A stretch of 64,000 nucleotides of DNA, from the NCBI GenBank assembly GCA_022448365.1, contig JAKVCS010000003.1, positions 806,001 to 870,000 on the forward strand, written 5' to 3'. The DNA is from Saccharospirillaceae bacterium. Its GTDB lineage: Bacteria; Pseudomonadota; Gammaproteobacteria; Pseudomonadales; Oceanobacteraceae. Under the pieces are notes generated by a model. The model was not told the origin of the DNA. It made no database searches and worked only from the letters and a program-made list of their open reading frames with translations. A program made the position numbers and the translations under genes. Positions within the stretch are counted from its first letter, which is position 1. Each line of letters starts with the position of its first letter. This document shows, one piece after another, positions 29,624 to 38,635 of this stretch.

Positions 29624-30886
29624 TCAGTGCCCCTCAACTTGCAGATAAGTGTGGTTCGTGAGGTTTATATTTGCATCAATGGTTCCCAGACTGACCGGGC
29701 GCTGATAGTTCGCATCGGTTGGCAATTTAACCTGATCACTGCGTTGAAGGGTGATATTTTCTGCCAACAAACGTGTTGATATGACGGTCTCTTTCTGACT
29801 TCCACTGCGGTCGAAATCCAGAACAAGACCTCGCTCACGATCAACATTCATTCGTAAGCCATCGACTTTCAGGTCATCTAGCAATCTGAAACTGACAGAA
29901 GCTTCATAAACGTATGCCGGATCGGCATCAGGATCATTCGGGTCAGGCACCGGATTCGGATAATTTTCGTCAACCGTACCGGCAAGGTAAACAAAGTCCA
30001 AAGATGCGGTTTCCCCGGTTTTACCGGTGTCATCTGCCGCATATGCGTTTAAGTTAACATCAAACTCCACACCCACATCACCGCTGTTTTTAGCGTTTTT
30101 AACCAAAACATAGCCGCCTTTCAGCTTGATGTTGCGGTAGGCCGCACTATTCAGCACATCACCATCAACCGCCGCGTTGTATACGTTAATATTTCCGCCA
30201 TTAGTGGTTGGCAAACCGACCTTCAGCCCCTCACTCACTAAGTCAAATGTCAGACCACGAAGAGTCAATCCTCCGGCATTGGGATCCCTCGGATCACTGA
30301 AGTCCACACGACTGGAGAATCGTGCACCGTCATCCTCATAATAGGTTTCAAATGACATCGATTTAGGGATTTCAAGATCAATGGTTATCCCCTCCTCACC
30401 ATCCGCACCGCCGGGAAATAATCGGGTAACCATCGCATCTCCATCGGCAATACGAAAATCTCCCTGCCCATAACTGCCCAGGGAATTACCGTTGATTGCA
30501 ATGGATTCAATACTGATGTCTAACGGCAGATCGCGGTTGTAGAAGAACAGACCTTTACGGGAAGGCTCACCGGTACCGGCTGCATAGTCACCGACTACAA
30601 CGTCAACAACCATGGGTCGGTTTGTCGGTGTCTTGATGTTCACCTGGCTCAACTCAATCGAGCCTGCATCCTGGCTAATGCCATTCGCATCAACGGCGCG
30701 GTAGTAACCGTTATCATCGTGATAGGTGATAGAGCTTGTCGTTGCATCGAACTCAGATGTGAAGCGAATTCCCTGAGCCTGACCAGTGACAGCAGACATC
30801 GCAGCTTCGTCAAGAGCCTCAAGCGCCTGTAGCGAACTGATCTGAGCGACAACCCCAGCCAACGCGAGATAGCGTTTTGCAGCCAT
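29624..30886 (-). CDS. exported protein with VTGQAQGI motif, operon gene 1
   Basis: The 420-residue product has a signal peptide (about 1-21), then LEALDEAAMSAVTGQAQGI, another copy of the operon motif. The mature region is beta-rich and Asp- and Gly-rich, with no cysteines and no enzymatic motif. It is the first gene of the operon, with AGGAAG before the ATG. Its resemblance to putative pilus-system Fil proteins of Acinetobacter is by N-terminal motif and operon style only. Confidence 0.73.
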   Translation of the reverse strand: MAAKRYLALAGVVAQISSLQALEALDEAAMSAVTGQAQGIRFTSEFDATTSSITYHDDNGYYRAVDANGISQDAGSIELSQVNIKTPTNRPMVVDVVVGDYAAGTGEPSRKGLFFYNRDLPLDISIESIAINGNSLGSYGQGDFRIADGDAMVTRLFPGGADGEEGITIDLEIPKSMSFETYYEDDGARFSSRVDFSDPRDPNAGGLTLRGLTFDLVSEGLKVGLPTTNGGNINVYNAAVDGDVLNSAAYRNIKLKGGYVLVKNAKNSGDVGVEFDVNLNAYAADDTGKTGETASLDFVYLAGTVDENYPNPVPDPNDPDADPAYVYEASVSFRLLDDLKVDGLRMNVDRERGLVLDFDRSGSQKETVISTRLLAENITLQRSDQVKLPTDANYQRPVSLGTIDANINLTNHTYLQVEGH

Positions 30887-31112
30887 CTTCCTACTCCCCT
30901 GTTCTTATAATTGTTATGCGAACGGATTATTGATGATACGGTCGTGCAAGTTACCAGATATGGTCCGCGAGTACTATAGAAAGCTGTACTAATGTTCCGA
31001 TTTGACACTACCTTTACTGACTTTTTTCTATATAAATCAGATAACTAGATTGTTAATAAACGTTATGTAAATTTTAATGATCGATTGTAAAGCCGGGGCG
31101 ACGAGAGGGTAC
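30887..31112 (-). promoter_or_regulatory. promoter region of the six-gene exported-protein operon
   Basis: This AT-rich spacer lies before operon gene 1. On the minus strand TATAGT (near 30977) could serve as a -10, but no -35 at normal spacing was found. Two TAGTAC copies about 17 bases apart flank this element and could be an activator or repressor site. All six downstream genes have overlaps or gaps under 20 bases, so this is probably their only promoter. Confidence 0.4.
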
Positions 31113-31142
31113 AAAAAAAGCGCTCTGATGAGAGCGCTTTTC
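31113..31142 (-). terminator. intrinsic terminator after the DUF2333-type gene
   Basis: AGCGCTCT-GATG-AGAGCGCT (31119-31138) is extended by A:T pairs and followed by a T run on the minus strand. It ends the gene that stops at 31165. Confidence 0.9.
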
Positions 31143-31164
31143 AAGCGTATAAAATGACGGCGAA

Positions 31165-32217
31165 TTAACCCTGAGACAGTAACTCACGCAGGTCGAGAAT
31201 GGCAGCATTTGCCCGTGAAATGTAAGAGGCCATAACCAGGGAGTGGTTAGCAAACAGGCCGAATCCGCTACCATTCAGGATGACTGGCGCCCAAATCTCT
31301 TCCTGGGTGGATTCCAGTTCACGAATAATCTGACGCAGGCTCACCAGTGCGTTCTTCTTCTGCAGCACATCGCGGAAGTCAACTTCAATGGCACTCAGGA
31401 TATGCACCAGCGCCCAAGCAGTGCCTCGCGCCTCGTAGAACACATCATCAATCTGTGTCCACGGTGTTTTAACTTCCTGATCGTAATCCGCCGGCGTCGA
31501 CTGAGTGGCGGCACTGTCACCTGCCAGGTCAGTATTCAAACGACGTTTACCAACCGACGCACTCAGCCGCTGAGATAGACTGCCAAGACGAGTTTCGACA
31601 TCAAACAACCATTGCCGCAGGTTGTCGGCACGCGCATAAAATTGTGCCGTAGGTTCATTTGGATCAGACAGCCGCACCAGGTAGTTTTCCAGTGCTCTCA
31701 GACCGCGTTCATACTCAGCCTCAGTCGAGGGAACCGCCCAGCTCTTGTTATCAAAGTGAAGCTGAGGCTCAGCAATCGCCAGATCTTTGTCCTCGGTTGA
31801 TTGGCTCTGGGAACGACTGAAGTCTTTTCGCAGCGCACGAGAGAAGTCTCGCACCTGCACTAAAACACCGTATTCCCAGCTTGGGATATTATCCAACCAC
31901 AAACCCGGAGGAAAAATATCATTGGTGAGATAGCCACCAGACTTATTCAGCAAGGTATCCGTCACTTTCATCAAAGTGGCTGTGGTTGTAAAGCCGGTTA
32001 CGGTGTTAACACCCATCGCTTCAGCCTGCACCGCGGCATTATTTTGGACCGCAAATGTTTCCGGCTCGTCACTCCAGAACACCCCCAGAACCAGCGCGAC
32101 CAGCAAGTAAATCATGAAAACAACTATCAGACCGCCCCGCGCAAAGCCACCATCGGCCCACCAGTCCTGTACTCTTTCTTTGATATCCAGCATGCGATCT
32201 TGCAACTGACCACCCAT
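31165..32217 (-). CDS. DUF2333-type membrane-anchored protein
   Basis: The 350-residue product has an N-terminal amphipathic segment (MGGQLQDRMLDIKERV), one membrane helix (about 31-50) and a large soluble domain ending in LRELLSQG. This matches the DUF2333 family of gammaproteobacteria, of unknown function. I use the ATG at 32217, preceded by AGGATA. A longer open frame to 32427 would run into the divergent regulator gene and its extra residues lack family character. The gene is monocistronic with its own terminator. Confidence 0.8.
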   Translation of the reverse strand: MGGQLQDRMLDIKERVQDWWADGGFARGGLIVVFMIYLLVALVLGVFWSDEPETFAVQNNAAVQAEAMGVNTVTGFTTTATLMKVTDTLLNKSGGYLTNDIFPPGLWLDNIPSWEYGVLVQVRDFSRALRKDFSRSQSQSTEDKDLAIAEPQLHFDNKSWAVPSTEAEYERGLRALENYLVRLSDPNEPTAQFYARADNLRQWLFDVETRLGSLSQRLSASVGKRRLNTDLAGDSAATQSTPADYDQEVKTPWTQIDDVFYEARGTAWALVHILSAIEVDFRDVLQKKNALVSLRQIIRELESTQEEIWAPVILNGSGFGLFANHSLVMASYISRANAAILDLRELLSQG

Positions 32218-32325
32218 TATCCTGTTTCCTTTAAAATCTGTTTGCTTGTGGTTGAGGTGCCAAGCGTACTCGCCAAGCGCATGAGGAACAAGAACTGATA
32301 TACTCATCGCTCCGAAGTCCCCACG

Positions 32326-33756
32326 ATGACCACCATGAATCTGACTCACAGTGAACTCACCCACCGTTATCAGCGTATTCTCGAAGCTATGTCCGAGGGT
32401 GTCTATGGCCTGAACGCCGAAGGCCATGCCACTTTTGTCAATTCAGCTGCAGAGCAACTGACGGGCTGGACCCAGGATGAAATTCGCGGCAAAAGTATCC
32501 ACCAGTTTCACCACCATAGCCACGCCGATGGTAGTCATTATCCACAGTGCGAATGCCCCATCTATCACACCTTACAAACTGGCAAAAGCGCTCACAGCGA
32601 TCGCGAAGTGTTCTGGCGTAAAGACGGCAGCTTCTTTGCTGTGGAATATTCCAGCAGCGCAATCATTGAAAACGGTGAAATCACCGGAGCCGTGGTTGTC
32701 TTTAAAGACATCAGCGAACGACTGGAACATCAAAGGTCACTGCAAGCGGCATTGGCTCAAGTGGAACAGTTAAAGCAGAAGCTGCAGGATGAAAACCGCT
32801 ATTTGCAGCAGGCATTGCGCGAACATCAGAACCACAGAGATCTGATCGGCCAGAGTGATGCCATGCAACAACTTCAGCACGCCATCGAACAAGTGGCACC
32901 AACCCCGAGTTGCGTGCTGGTGCAGGGAGAAAGTGGCACGGGTAAAGAGCTGGTCGCTGAAGCTTTGCATCGCCACAGTCAACGCCATCAGAGTTCGATG
33001 GTGAAAGTAAACTGCGGTGCCATCGCTGATAATTTATTAGAAAGTGAGCTGTTTGGTCATGAGCGTGGCGCTTTCACCGGTGCCCATCAGCGTCGCATCG
33101 GGCGCTTTGAACAAGCGAGTGGCAGCACCCTGTTTCTGGATGAAGTGGCTGAACTATCCACTGCAGCCCAGGTGAAACTGCTTCGTGTTCTGCAAGAGGG
33201 CGAGATTCAACGCCTTGGCAGCAGTCAGACCATTCGTGTTGATGTTCGGGTAATTGCTGCCACTCATCGCAACCTGGAGCAAATGGTCGAGCAAGGCGAA
33301 TTTCGCGCCGATCTGTATTTTCGGTTGAGAGTATTTCCACTCACCATTCCGCCACTGAGAGAACGTAAAGCCGACATCCCACTCTTGGTCAGGCACTTTT
33401 TGCGCACACTTAGCCAGCGGTTGGGGAAACGAGAGCCTGAACTGTCACCCGCAACCCTTCAGCAACTGATGCAACATCATTGGCCGGGCAATGTGCGTGA
33501 ACTGGGAAATGTGTTGGAACATGCGTTGATAGTCAGCGACCACCAGCTGCTTCTTCCAACGCTCAATACCCCGGATATCAGCGGCGAACAGCAAACCAGA
33601 CCGCTCTCAATGGCAGAGGCGGAGCGGCGTCATATCAGTCAGGCACTGAGTTACTGTAACGGCCTGATTGCTGGCAGAGGAGGCGCTGCCGAACTGCTCG
33701 ATTTACCCCCGTCCACCCTGCGTTCACGTATGAAAAAGCTGAAAATTGGGCGTTGA
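32326..33756 (+). CDS. PAS-containing sigma-54-dependent transcriptional activator
   Basis: The 476-residue product has an N-terminal PAS domain (about 10-130, with EQLTGW and VFKDISER) and a coiled coil (about 133-170). An AAA+ domain (about 178-400) follows, with Walker A GESGTGKE, the sigma-54 contact loop GAFTGA and the LFLDEV Walker B. A Fis-type helix-turn-helix (about 435-476) closes the chain. It has no receiver domain, so activity is probably controlled through ligand or redox sensing by the PAS domain. The second ATG (MNLTHSEL) is an alternative start. Its target genes are not evident; ccoG lies downstream and DUF2333 is divergent. Confidence 0.92.
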   Translation: MTTMNLTHSELTHRYQRILEAMSEGVYGLNAEGHATFVNSAAEQLTGWTQDEIRGKSIHQFHHHSHADGSHYPQCECPIYHTLQTGKSAHSDREVFWRKDGSFFAVEYSSSAIIENGEITGAVVVFKDISERLEHQRSLQAALAQVEQLKQKLQDENRYLQQALREHQNHRDLIGQSDAMQQLQHAIEQVAPTPSCVLVQGESGTGKELVAEALHRHSQRHQSSMVKVNCGAIADNLLESELFGHERGAFTGAHQRRIGRFEQASGSTLFLDEVAELSTAAQVKLLRVLQEGEIQRLGSSQTIRVDVRVIAATHRNLEQMVEQGEFRADLYFRLRVFPLTIPPLRERKADIPLLVRHFLRTLSQRLGKREPELSPATLQQLMQHHWPGNVRELGNVLEHALIVSDHQLLLPTLNTPDISGEQQTRPLSMAEAERRHISQALSYCNGLIAGRGGAAELLDLPPSTLRSRMKKLKIGR

Positions 33757-33782
33757 GTGCCCGCAGCGGGTGTACACCATAA

Positions 33783-33825
33783 GCCACGACATTTCGCCAG
33801 ACACGATATATCGCCACGACATTTC
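33783..33825. repeat. 13-bp direct repeat, 30-bp period
   Basis: GCCACGACATTTC occurs exactly at 33783-33795 and again at 33813-33825, a spacing of about three helical turns. It lies between the sigma-54 activator stop and ccoG. Function unknown. Confidence 0.6.
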
Positions 33826-33851
33826 ACCCATTAGGCATCAATAGCATGAAC

Positions 33852-33873
33852 AAAGCCCGTGGTTACGGGCTTT
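33852..33873 (+). terminator. weak intrinsic terminator after the sigma-54 activator
   Basis: AAAGCCCGT-GGTT-ACGGGCTTT is a perfect 9-bp stem with a 4-base loop, but only a short T run (TTTC) follows. It could terminate the activator gene or structure the ccoG leader. Confidence 0.6.
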
Positions 33874-33935
33874 CAACATTGGTACAAGGGTTGCCATGGC
33901 TTTCTCAGATTAATTAGAAAGCATGAGAGAGCACT

Positions 33936-35291
33936 ATGGCGAATACGAGCGAGATCGACTGGCAAGCGAGACGTATTGATGCCCAGCCCATTGATGAGTA
34001 CCCCCATCGGGTGAAGCTGACCCATGGCCGCTTCCGTAATTGGCGGCGCATTAGCACCTGGCCGTTGATGGCAGCATTCTTTATCACTCCTTGGTTAACC
34101 TGGAACGACAATCCAGCAGTGCACTTCAATCTGGTTCAGAAAAAATTTCAGCTGTGGAACTGGGTTCTGTGGCCAGAAGATTTGACTATCATTACTGGTT
34201 TATTAGTGGGCGGTGCCTTCGCCCTGTTCTTTGTTTCTATGTACGCAGGCCGACTCTGGTGCGGTTATGCCTGTCCACAGACCACCTGGACATTTATGTT
34301 TGTCTGGCTGGAAGAAAAGATTGAAGGTTCGCGTAACTCGCGCCGGAAACACGATCGCGGCCACGCAACCCTGGAGCAAAAAGTACGGCGTGGCGTTAAA
34401 TTTTTGCTGTGGGGTGCCATCTCATTGGCCACTGCCGTCACCGCACTGGCTTACTTCTACCCACTTGAAATGTGGGCAGCCGACCTCGTACAGGGCGATA
34501 TTTCTGGTGCGGCAAGTGCCTGGGTCATCATCATTGCCGGACTGACTTTTATTAACGCTGGCTGGCTGCGGGAGAGTTTCTGTACCCATGCCTGCCCGTA
34601 TTCGCGTTTTCAATCTGTGATGTTTGACTCTTATACCCAGACGGTGCGCTACGATGAGCAGCGCGGTGAACCTCGTGGCAAAGGCAACCCAGGCAACAAA
34701 ACCGGCGACTGCGTTGACTGCAATCTGTGTGTTCATGTTTGTCCGACCAACATTGATATCCGCGACGGTTTGCAAATCGCCTGTGTCGACTGTGGAGCCT
34801 GTATCGATGCCTGTGATCAGGTAATGCAGAAATTGGGCAAACCAACAGGACTGATTACCTACGAGCCGGAACTTCAACGCTCCGTCGGGCAACGCTGGCG
34901 TCTTTGGGGTTATGGCATGGCAATTTGCATGACCGCCGGATTAACACTGTTCAGCACATTCAATCACGATCCGCTGACCGCCAGCATTCAGCGGGATCGT
35001 GTTTCTCTTTACGAGCTGACACCTAACGATACCGTGCTTAACCGCTATCACCTGAGCCTGCACAATCGCACAAACGATACGCTGGTCGTCACCATCTTTG
35101 ACAACAACAAACAGATCGGAGAGGTCATAATCCCGGCCGGCGCTCGCGCTGGCCAGGCGGTTAACATTGAACGCGAAATGAACGTGCCTTCCGGCAAGGT
35201 CAGCATCTTACTGAACTACGGAACGTTTGAGCCTCAGATACTGGAAGTCAGCTATTCCAACCCTTATGCGCACCAGCTCGCCGCCAATTAA
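33936..35291 (+). CDS. ccoG: cytochrome c oxidase accessory protein CcoG
   Basis: The 451-residue membrane iron-sulfur protein, also called FixG or RdxA, is needed for cbb3-type oxidase assembly, probably by reducing copper. Five or so membrane segments (about 45-63, 88-108, 160-178, 195-213 and 335-355) surround a ferredoxin-like region. Two cysteine clusters, CVDCNLCVHVCP and CVDCGACIDAC, sit near 265-305. CGYACPQTTW and CTHACPYSRFQ are family signatures. The C-terminal periplasmic beta domain (about 365-451) is present. The ccoNOQP and ccoS/ccoI genes are not in the window. Confidence 0.94.
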   Translation: MANTSEIDWQARRIDAQPIDEYPHRVKLTHGRFRNWRRISTWPLMAAFFITPWLTWNDNPAVHFNLVQKKFQLWNWVLWPEDLTIITGLLVGGAFALFFVSMYAGRLWCGYACPQTTWTFMFVWLEEKIEGSRNSRRKHDRGHATLEQKVRRGVKFLLWGAISLATAVTALAYFYPLEMWAADLVQGDISGAASAWVIIIAGLTFINAGWLRESFCTHACPYSRFQSVMFDSYTQTVRYDEQRGEPRGKGNPGNKTGDCVDCNLCVHVCPTNIDIRDGLQIACVDCGACIDACDQVMQKLGKPTGLITYEPELQRSVGQRWRLWGYGMAICMTAGLTLFSTFNHDPLTASIQRDRVSLYELTPNDTVLNRYHLSLHNRTNDTLVVTIFDNNKQIGEVIIPAGARAGQAVNIEREMNVPSGKVSILLNYGTFEPQILEVSYSNPYAHQLAAN

Positions 35292-35314
35292 CATTACGCT
35301 GATAAGTATTAAGA

Positions 35315-35349
35315 GATAAAAAAACCGGAGCATGCTCCGGTTTTTTTTA
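35315..35349. terminator. bidirectional intrinsic terminator between ccoG and the TRAP permease
   Basis: ACCGGAGCATGCTCCGGT is a perfect palindrome flanked by A and T runs, giving good terminators for both converging genes. Confidence 0.92.
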
Positions 35350-35368
35350 TCGGTCAATGACTCGGATG

Positions 35369-37483
35369 TCAGCTGTAACCGATCGCGAGTGGTACAAAAG
35401 CAACCAGTATTAACGCAATCGCCATAGTCACCAGCGGCAGGAGAATTTTCTCGTGGCGATACCAGAAATTGTGACCTTCCTGACTGGCAAGTGCCACTTC
35501 CTTCTCCCCCACAACCTGCCGGGTTAACAGGTGATTCAGAGCAACCGGTGGACTGAGGTAACCCAGCTCAAATGCGACCAGTGTCACCATCCAGAAATGC
35601 ACCGGGTGAATCCCACTGTCATAAGCGACCGTGGCAATGGTGGCACTCACCAGAATGACCGCCCCATACGGGTCCATTACCATGCCAATCACCACCAGAA
35701 TGGCAACCAGCAACGCCATCGCCAGCCAGACCGATTCGAAATCAGTCGGGAACATAGTCATTAACTCAGCGCGCTCAATAACACCACCGATACTGACCGA
35801 CATCCCCATCAGCATTAACAGCGCACCGATGTGCCCCGTGGTTTCGGTCGTTGCTTCACGCAAGGTTTTTTCCAGTGAGTCACGACCCTGAACCAGATCA
35901 TTAATACCTTTTTCGACACGTTCTTCAACGTACTCAACATTCATATTTTCACGTGCAAGAATGCCTTTTTCCTGGGCAACACGTTCGTAAAGCAAAATAA
36001 CCAACAACAGCACCGGAAGAATAAAAGGAGCAGAGAATTCGTCCAGGTAGGCATTTAATGCGAGGCTGTATACCAACAGAGTGCCGCCGATAATAAAGAC
36101 ATAGGGCATCAGCGGCTTCAGTGCCTTGCGGAATTCTGCCCAAACGTTATCTGGTAAATGGATACGAATGGAGTCCTGACTGGTCAGCAACGCCATTCCA
36201 CCGAATAACAGGGTCGTCAGCAGGAATACTTTGATCCCCCAGCCAAACAACTGGTCAGTGGTCACTTCGTTGTTCAGCGCCGCAACAATGACAACCAACA
36301 AACAAGGGCGTAAGACCACCCCCAAAGAGCCTGACATAGCGGTGGCCGCTAACGCCAACTGGCGACGAGCACCGGCACGACGTAACTCCGAGTAAATCAG
36401 CCCCCCTACCGCGATCACGAAAATACCAGAGCCACCAGTGTAAGCCGTTGGAATTGCCGCCAGCGCAACCACGGCAACCGCCAGAATCTCAGGTGGTAAT
36501 TTAAATGGGCGAAACAGATCAAACACGACTTTGGCGAGTAAAGTACGCTTCAGCAACATTCCGATCCAGACGTACAAACCAACATTCAGAAACAGCTGCG
36601 ACAGTTCCATCATCTGGTTCAGGTAAATACCAATTCCAGCGCTGTGACCCGACGAAATAAAATAGAAACCGGATATCATGCTCATGGTGGCGTACAGAGG
36701 CACAGACAACTGCGCTTTCAGAAAGCTACCGCCCGGTTTGGCGTCTTTCGGAATAAACAGCAATTGATAAACACTCAGCAGGAATATTGCAGCAAAGCCA
36801 ATGATCCATAAATGATGCAAAATATTGTGCTGATCACTCACTTCCACGCCAGCAGAAAAGGCCACATCGCGGAAGCTGTATACCGAATAAAATAGAATCC
36901 CCGACGCAATCAGCTGAGCACCCGAGGCCACGCGATAATCCATTGCGGTTTCCATGGGGCGCAACGCAATGTGATGGCGACGGAATAACGCCGTCAGACC
37001 ACAAATTAACACCAATACCGCAAGCATAATGCGTTGTGCGCTTAAACCTAACTCACCAAAGGAAGCCACGCCCAACTCGATTGCGCGAAATACTTCAACC
37101 CCCGGCGTGATGCGCTCGACTGTTTCCTGATATTGTTGATGCTTCACCTCACATTGCTGTTTGGCGGCCACTAACGACTGTCGCATTGCAACTTCATCAA
37201 CCGGTTCAGCGTCAAACAAATCCCACTCGTCTTCGTCAGCTGCCTCCGCAACCAGAGTGGCCAACTGAGTATCGATGTTCATGTTGATATCGCAGCTGGG
37301 TTCAACCGGATCGCTGCGAAGCATGAAATAGCCATCCCAAATGCCCTCACCCACCTGCAACAGCTGAGCGTGTATCGCATGACTGGTATTTAGAATGACA
37401 ACAAATACCAGCACCAGAAAGGCTGGTAACGCGGCGAGCCATTCATAGGCCGTGCGATTGCCTACGCGGATAGCTTGCTCCAT
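35369..37483 (-). CDS. TRAP transporter permease, fused small (Q) and large (M) subunits
   Basis: This is a 704-residue integral membrane protein. The first 280 or so residues hold a membrane segment (about 15-35), a polar Asp/Glu-rich loop (about 55-130) and further helices resembling a DctQ-like small subunit. The rest is a DctM-type permease with many helices (AIPTAYTGGSGIFVIAVGGLIY, GMVMDPYGAVILV, ELGYLSPPVALN). TRAP transporters move organic acids and similar solutes using an ion gradient. It follows a periplasmic binding protein and a lipoprotein, matching the layout of TPR-protein-associated TRAP transporters. The substrate is unknown. AGGGGA lies six bases before the ATG. Confidence 0.85.
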   Translation of the reverse strand: MEQAIRVGNRTAYEWLAALPAFLVLVFVVILNTSHAIHAQLLQVGEGIWDGYFMLRSDPVEPSCDINMNIDTQLATLVAEAADEDEWDLFDAEPVDEVAMRQSLVAAKQQCEVKHQQYQETVERITPGVEVFRAIELGVASFGELGLSAQRIMLAVLVLICGLTALFRRHHIALRPMETAMDYRVASGAQLIASGILFYSVYSFRDVAFSAGVEVSDQHNILHHLWIIGFAAIFLLSVYQLLFIPKDAKPGGSFLKAQLSVPLYATMSMISGFYFISSGHSAGIGIYLNQMMELSQLFLNVGLYVWIGMLLKRTLLAKVVFDLFRPFKLPPEILAVAVVALAAIPTAYTGGSGIFVIAVGGLIYSELRRAGARRQLALAATAMSGSLGVVLRPCLLVVIVAALNNEVTTDQLFGWGIKVFLLTTLLFGGMALLTSQDSIRIHLPDNVWAEFRKALKPLMPYVFIIGGTLLVYSLALNAYLDEFSAPFILPVLLLVILLYERVAQEKGILARENMNVEYVEERVEKGINDLVQGRDSLEKTLREATTETTGHIGALLMLMGMSVSIGGVIERAELMTMFPTDFESVWLAMALLVAILVVIGMVMDPYGAVILVSATIATVAYDSGIHPVHFWMVTLVAFELGYLSPPVALNHLLTRQVVGEKEVALASQEGHNFWYRHEKILLPLVTMAIALILVAFVPLAIGYS

Positions 37484-37585
37484 AGTGATTTCCCCTGTAG
37501 TAGCCGATATTCGGCCGTGATTGCCTCCGGGTGTGGCACCGGAGCCAGAGCATTAGCCCTGATGAGCTTTAATTATTATGGTAAT

Positions 37586-37605
37586 CGGGCTGCGGCGGCC
37601 GCCCG
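37586..37605 (-). other. GC-rich hairpin between binding-protein and permease genes
   Basis: CGGGC and GCCCG are separated by ten GC-rich bases, in the 129-base gap after the binding-protein stop. No T run follows, so it more likely protects or attenuates the message than ends it. Such hairpins often let binding protein be made in excess of permease. Confidence 0.4.
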
Positions 37606-37612
37606 TTCGTCA

Positions 37613-38632
37613 TTATTCTAATTTTTCAACACACTCGGCATTAGCCGGGTTCTCGCGACAGCGCAATTTGCGCAGAATTTTCAGCATTGTCGGATGATAA
37701 ACACCTTCGTCGCGCAAGGCGATGCGCACATCGCGCAGCATCAGGTTGTATTTATCCACGTCCGCCGGGTTCAAGTCGACCCAGTACTTTTCAGGAATGG
37801 CCTGAGTGTCACGATTGACAAATTCAGCAACCTTATCGTAAGCCTCGGCAACGGTTTTACGTGATTGAATTCCAAATTCCGGAGTGAAGCGGTCTTTATG
37901 AACCAAAATCTGGAAATCCAGATAGGCCAGGTTATAGCGCACGATACCGCCCTTTTCGCCAATACCTTTGTACAGTTCCAATGGCTTGTAAGCCACGGCT
38001 GGCGCATAAGCAACATCAACACTGCCATTGTTAAATTTACCGGAGAAGTTGGCGGAATTGGCTGGAACAATAGACGCACCGACGTGGCGTACCAGACGTT
38101 TAGACGGTTCATCATAATCAATCGTGGCAATGCGTTTACCCGACAATTCCTCAATGCTGTCGACAGTGCGATCGCGCAGAAACAGATAGATCGGACCTGC
38201 AGGCATAATACCAACAACTTCGTAACGACCCTCGCTCATGTACTTAGCCGCTTTTGGCGTTGCCAGCATATTCACCAGATTGCGCATAACCGATTCAGAC
38301 GGGATAGCGCCAATGGCCTCAACGGTGGAAGCAAATTTATTGAACGGTCGGGCACGGGCACCGGTTACCAATACGGAATCGCACTGGCCGGCTTTAAAAT
38401 CGTCAGTCGCAATCTTCTCGTCGGTATACGGCCGCAGCTTCAGGTCATACCCCCACTCCAGGGCCTTAGTAGCAAAGTCTTTGGCCGTTCCGAACAATGA
38501 ACCATTGGCACCCAGTGGATCGAACACACAGAACATCCGCTTTTCAAGTGCCGCTGGCGCAGCAGCCACTTGCATACTGGTCAACCCAAGTTGCGCTAAC
38601 AGGCTAATTACAGCCAATACCACTAAACGCAT
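37613..38632 (-). CDS. periplasmic solute-binding protein of the TRAP system
   Basis: The 339-residue product has a signal peptide (1 to about 24, ending VAAA). Its fold resembles binding proteins of the TRAP/TAXI kind and the DUF6091-type putative solute-binding family (CVFDPLGANGSLF, then GKRIATIDYDEPSKRLV). It should capture a solute in the periplasm and deliver it to the fused permease. It starts 3 bases after the upstream lipoprotein gene ends. Cysteines near 35, 83 and the C-terminus may form disulfides. Ligand unknown. Confidence 0.8.
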   Translation of the reverse strand: MRLVVLAVISLLAQLGLTSMQVAAAPAALEKRMFCVFDPLGANGSLFGTAKDFATKALEWGYDLKLRPYTDEKIATDDFKAGQCDSVLVTGARARPFNKFASTVEAIGAIPSESVMRNLVNMLATPKAAKYMSEGRYEVVGIMPAGPIYLFLRDRTVDSIEELSGKRIATIDYDEPSKRLVRHVGASIVPANSANFSGKFNNGSVDVAYAPAVAYKPLELYKGIGEKGGIVRYNLAYLDFQILVHKDRFTPEFGIQSRKTVAEAYDKVAEFVNRDTQAIPEKYWVDLNPADVDKYNLMLRDVRIALRDEGVYHPTMLKILRKLRCRENPANAECVEKLE

Positions 38633-38635
38633 AAC

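Noticed and set aside
37865-38500. 211-codon open frame antisense to the TRAP binding-protein gene
   Set aside because: Opposite a signal-peptide protein with clear family features; low-complexity translation.
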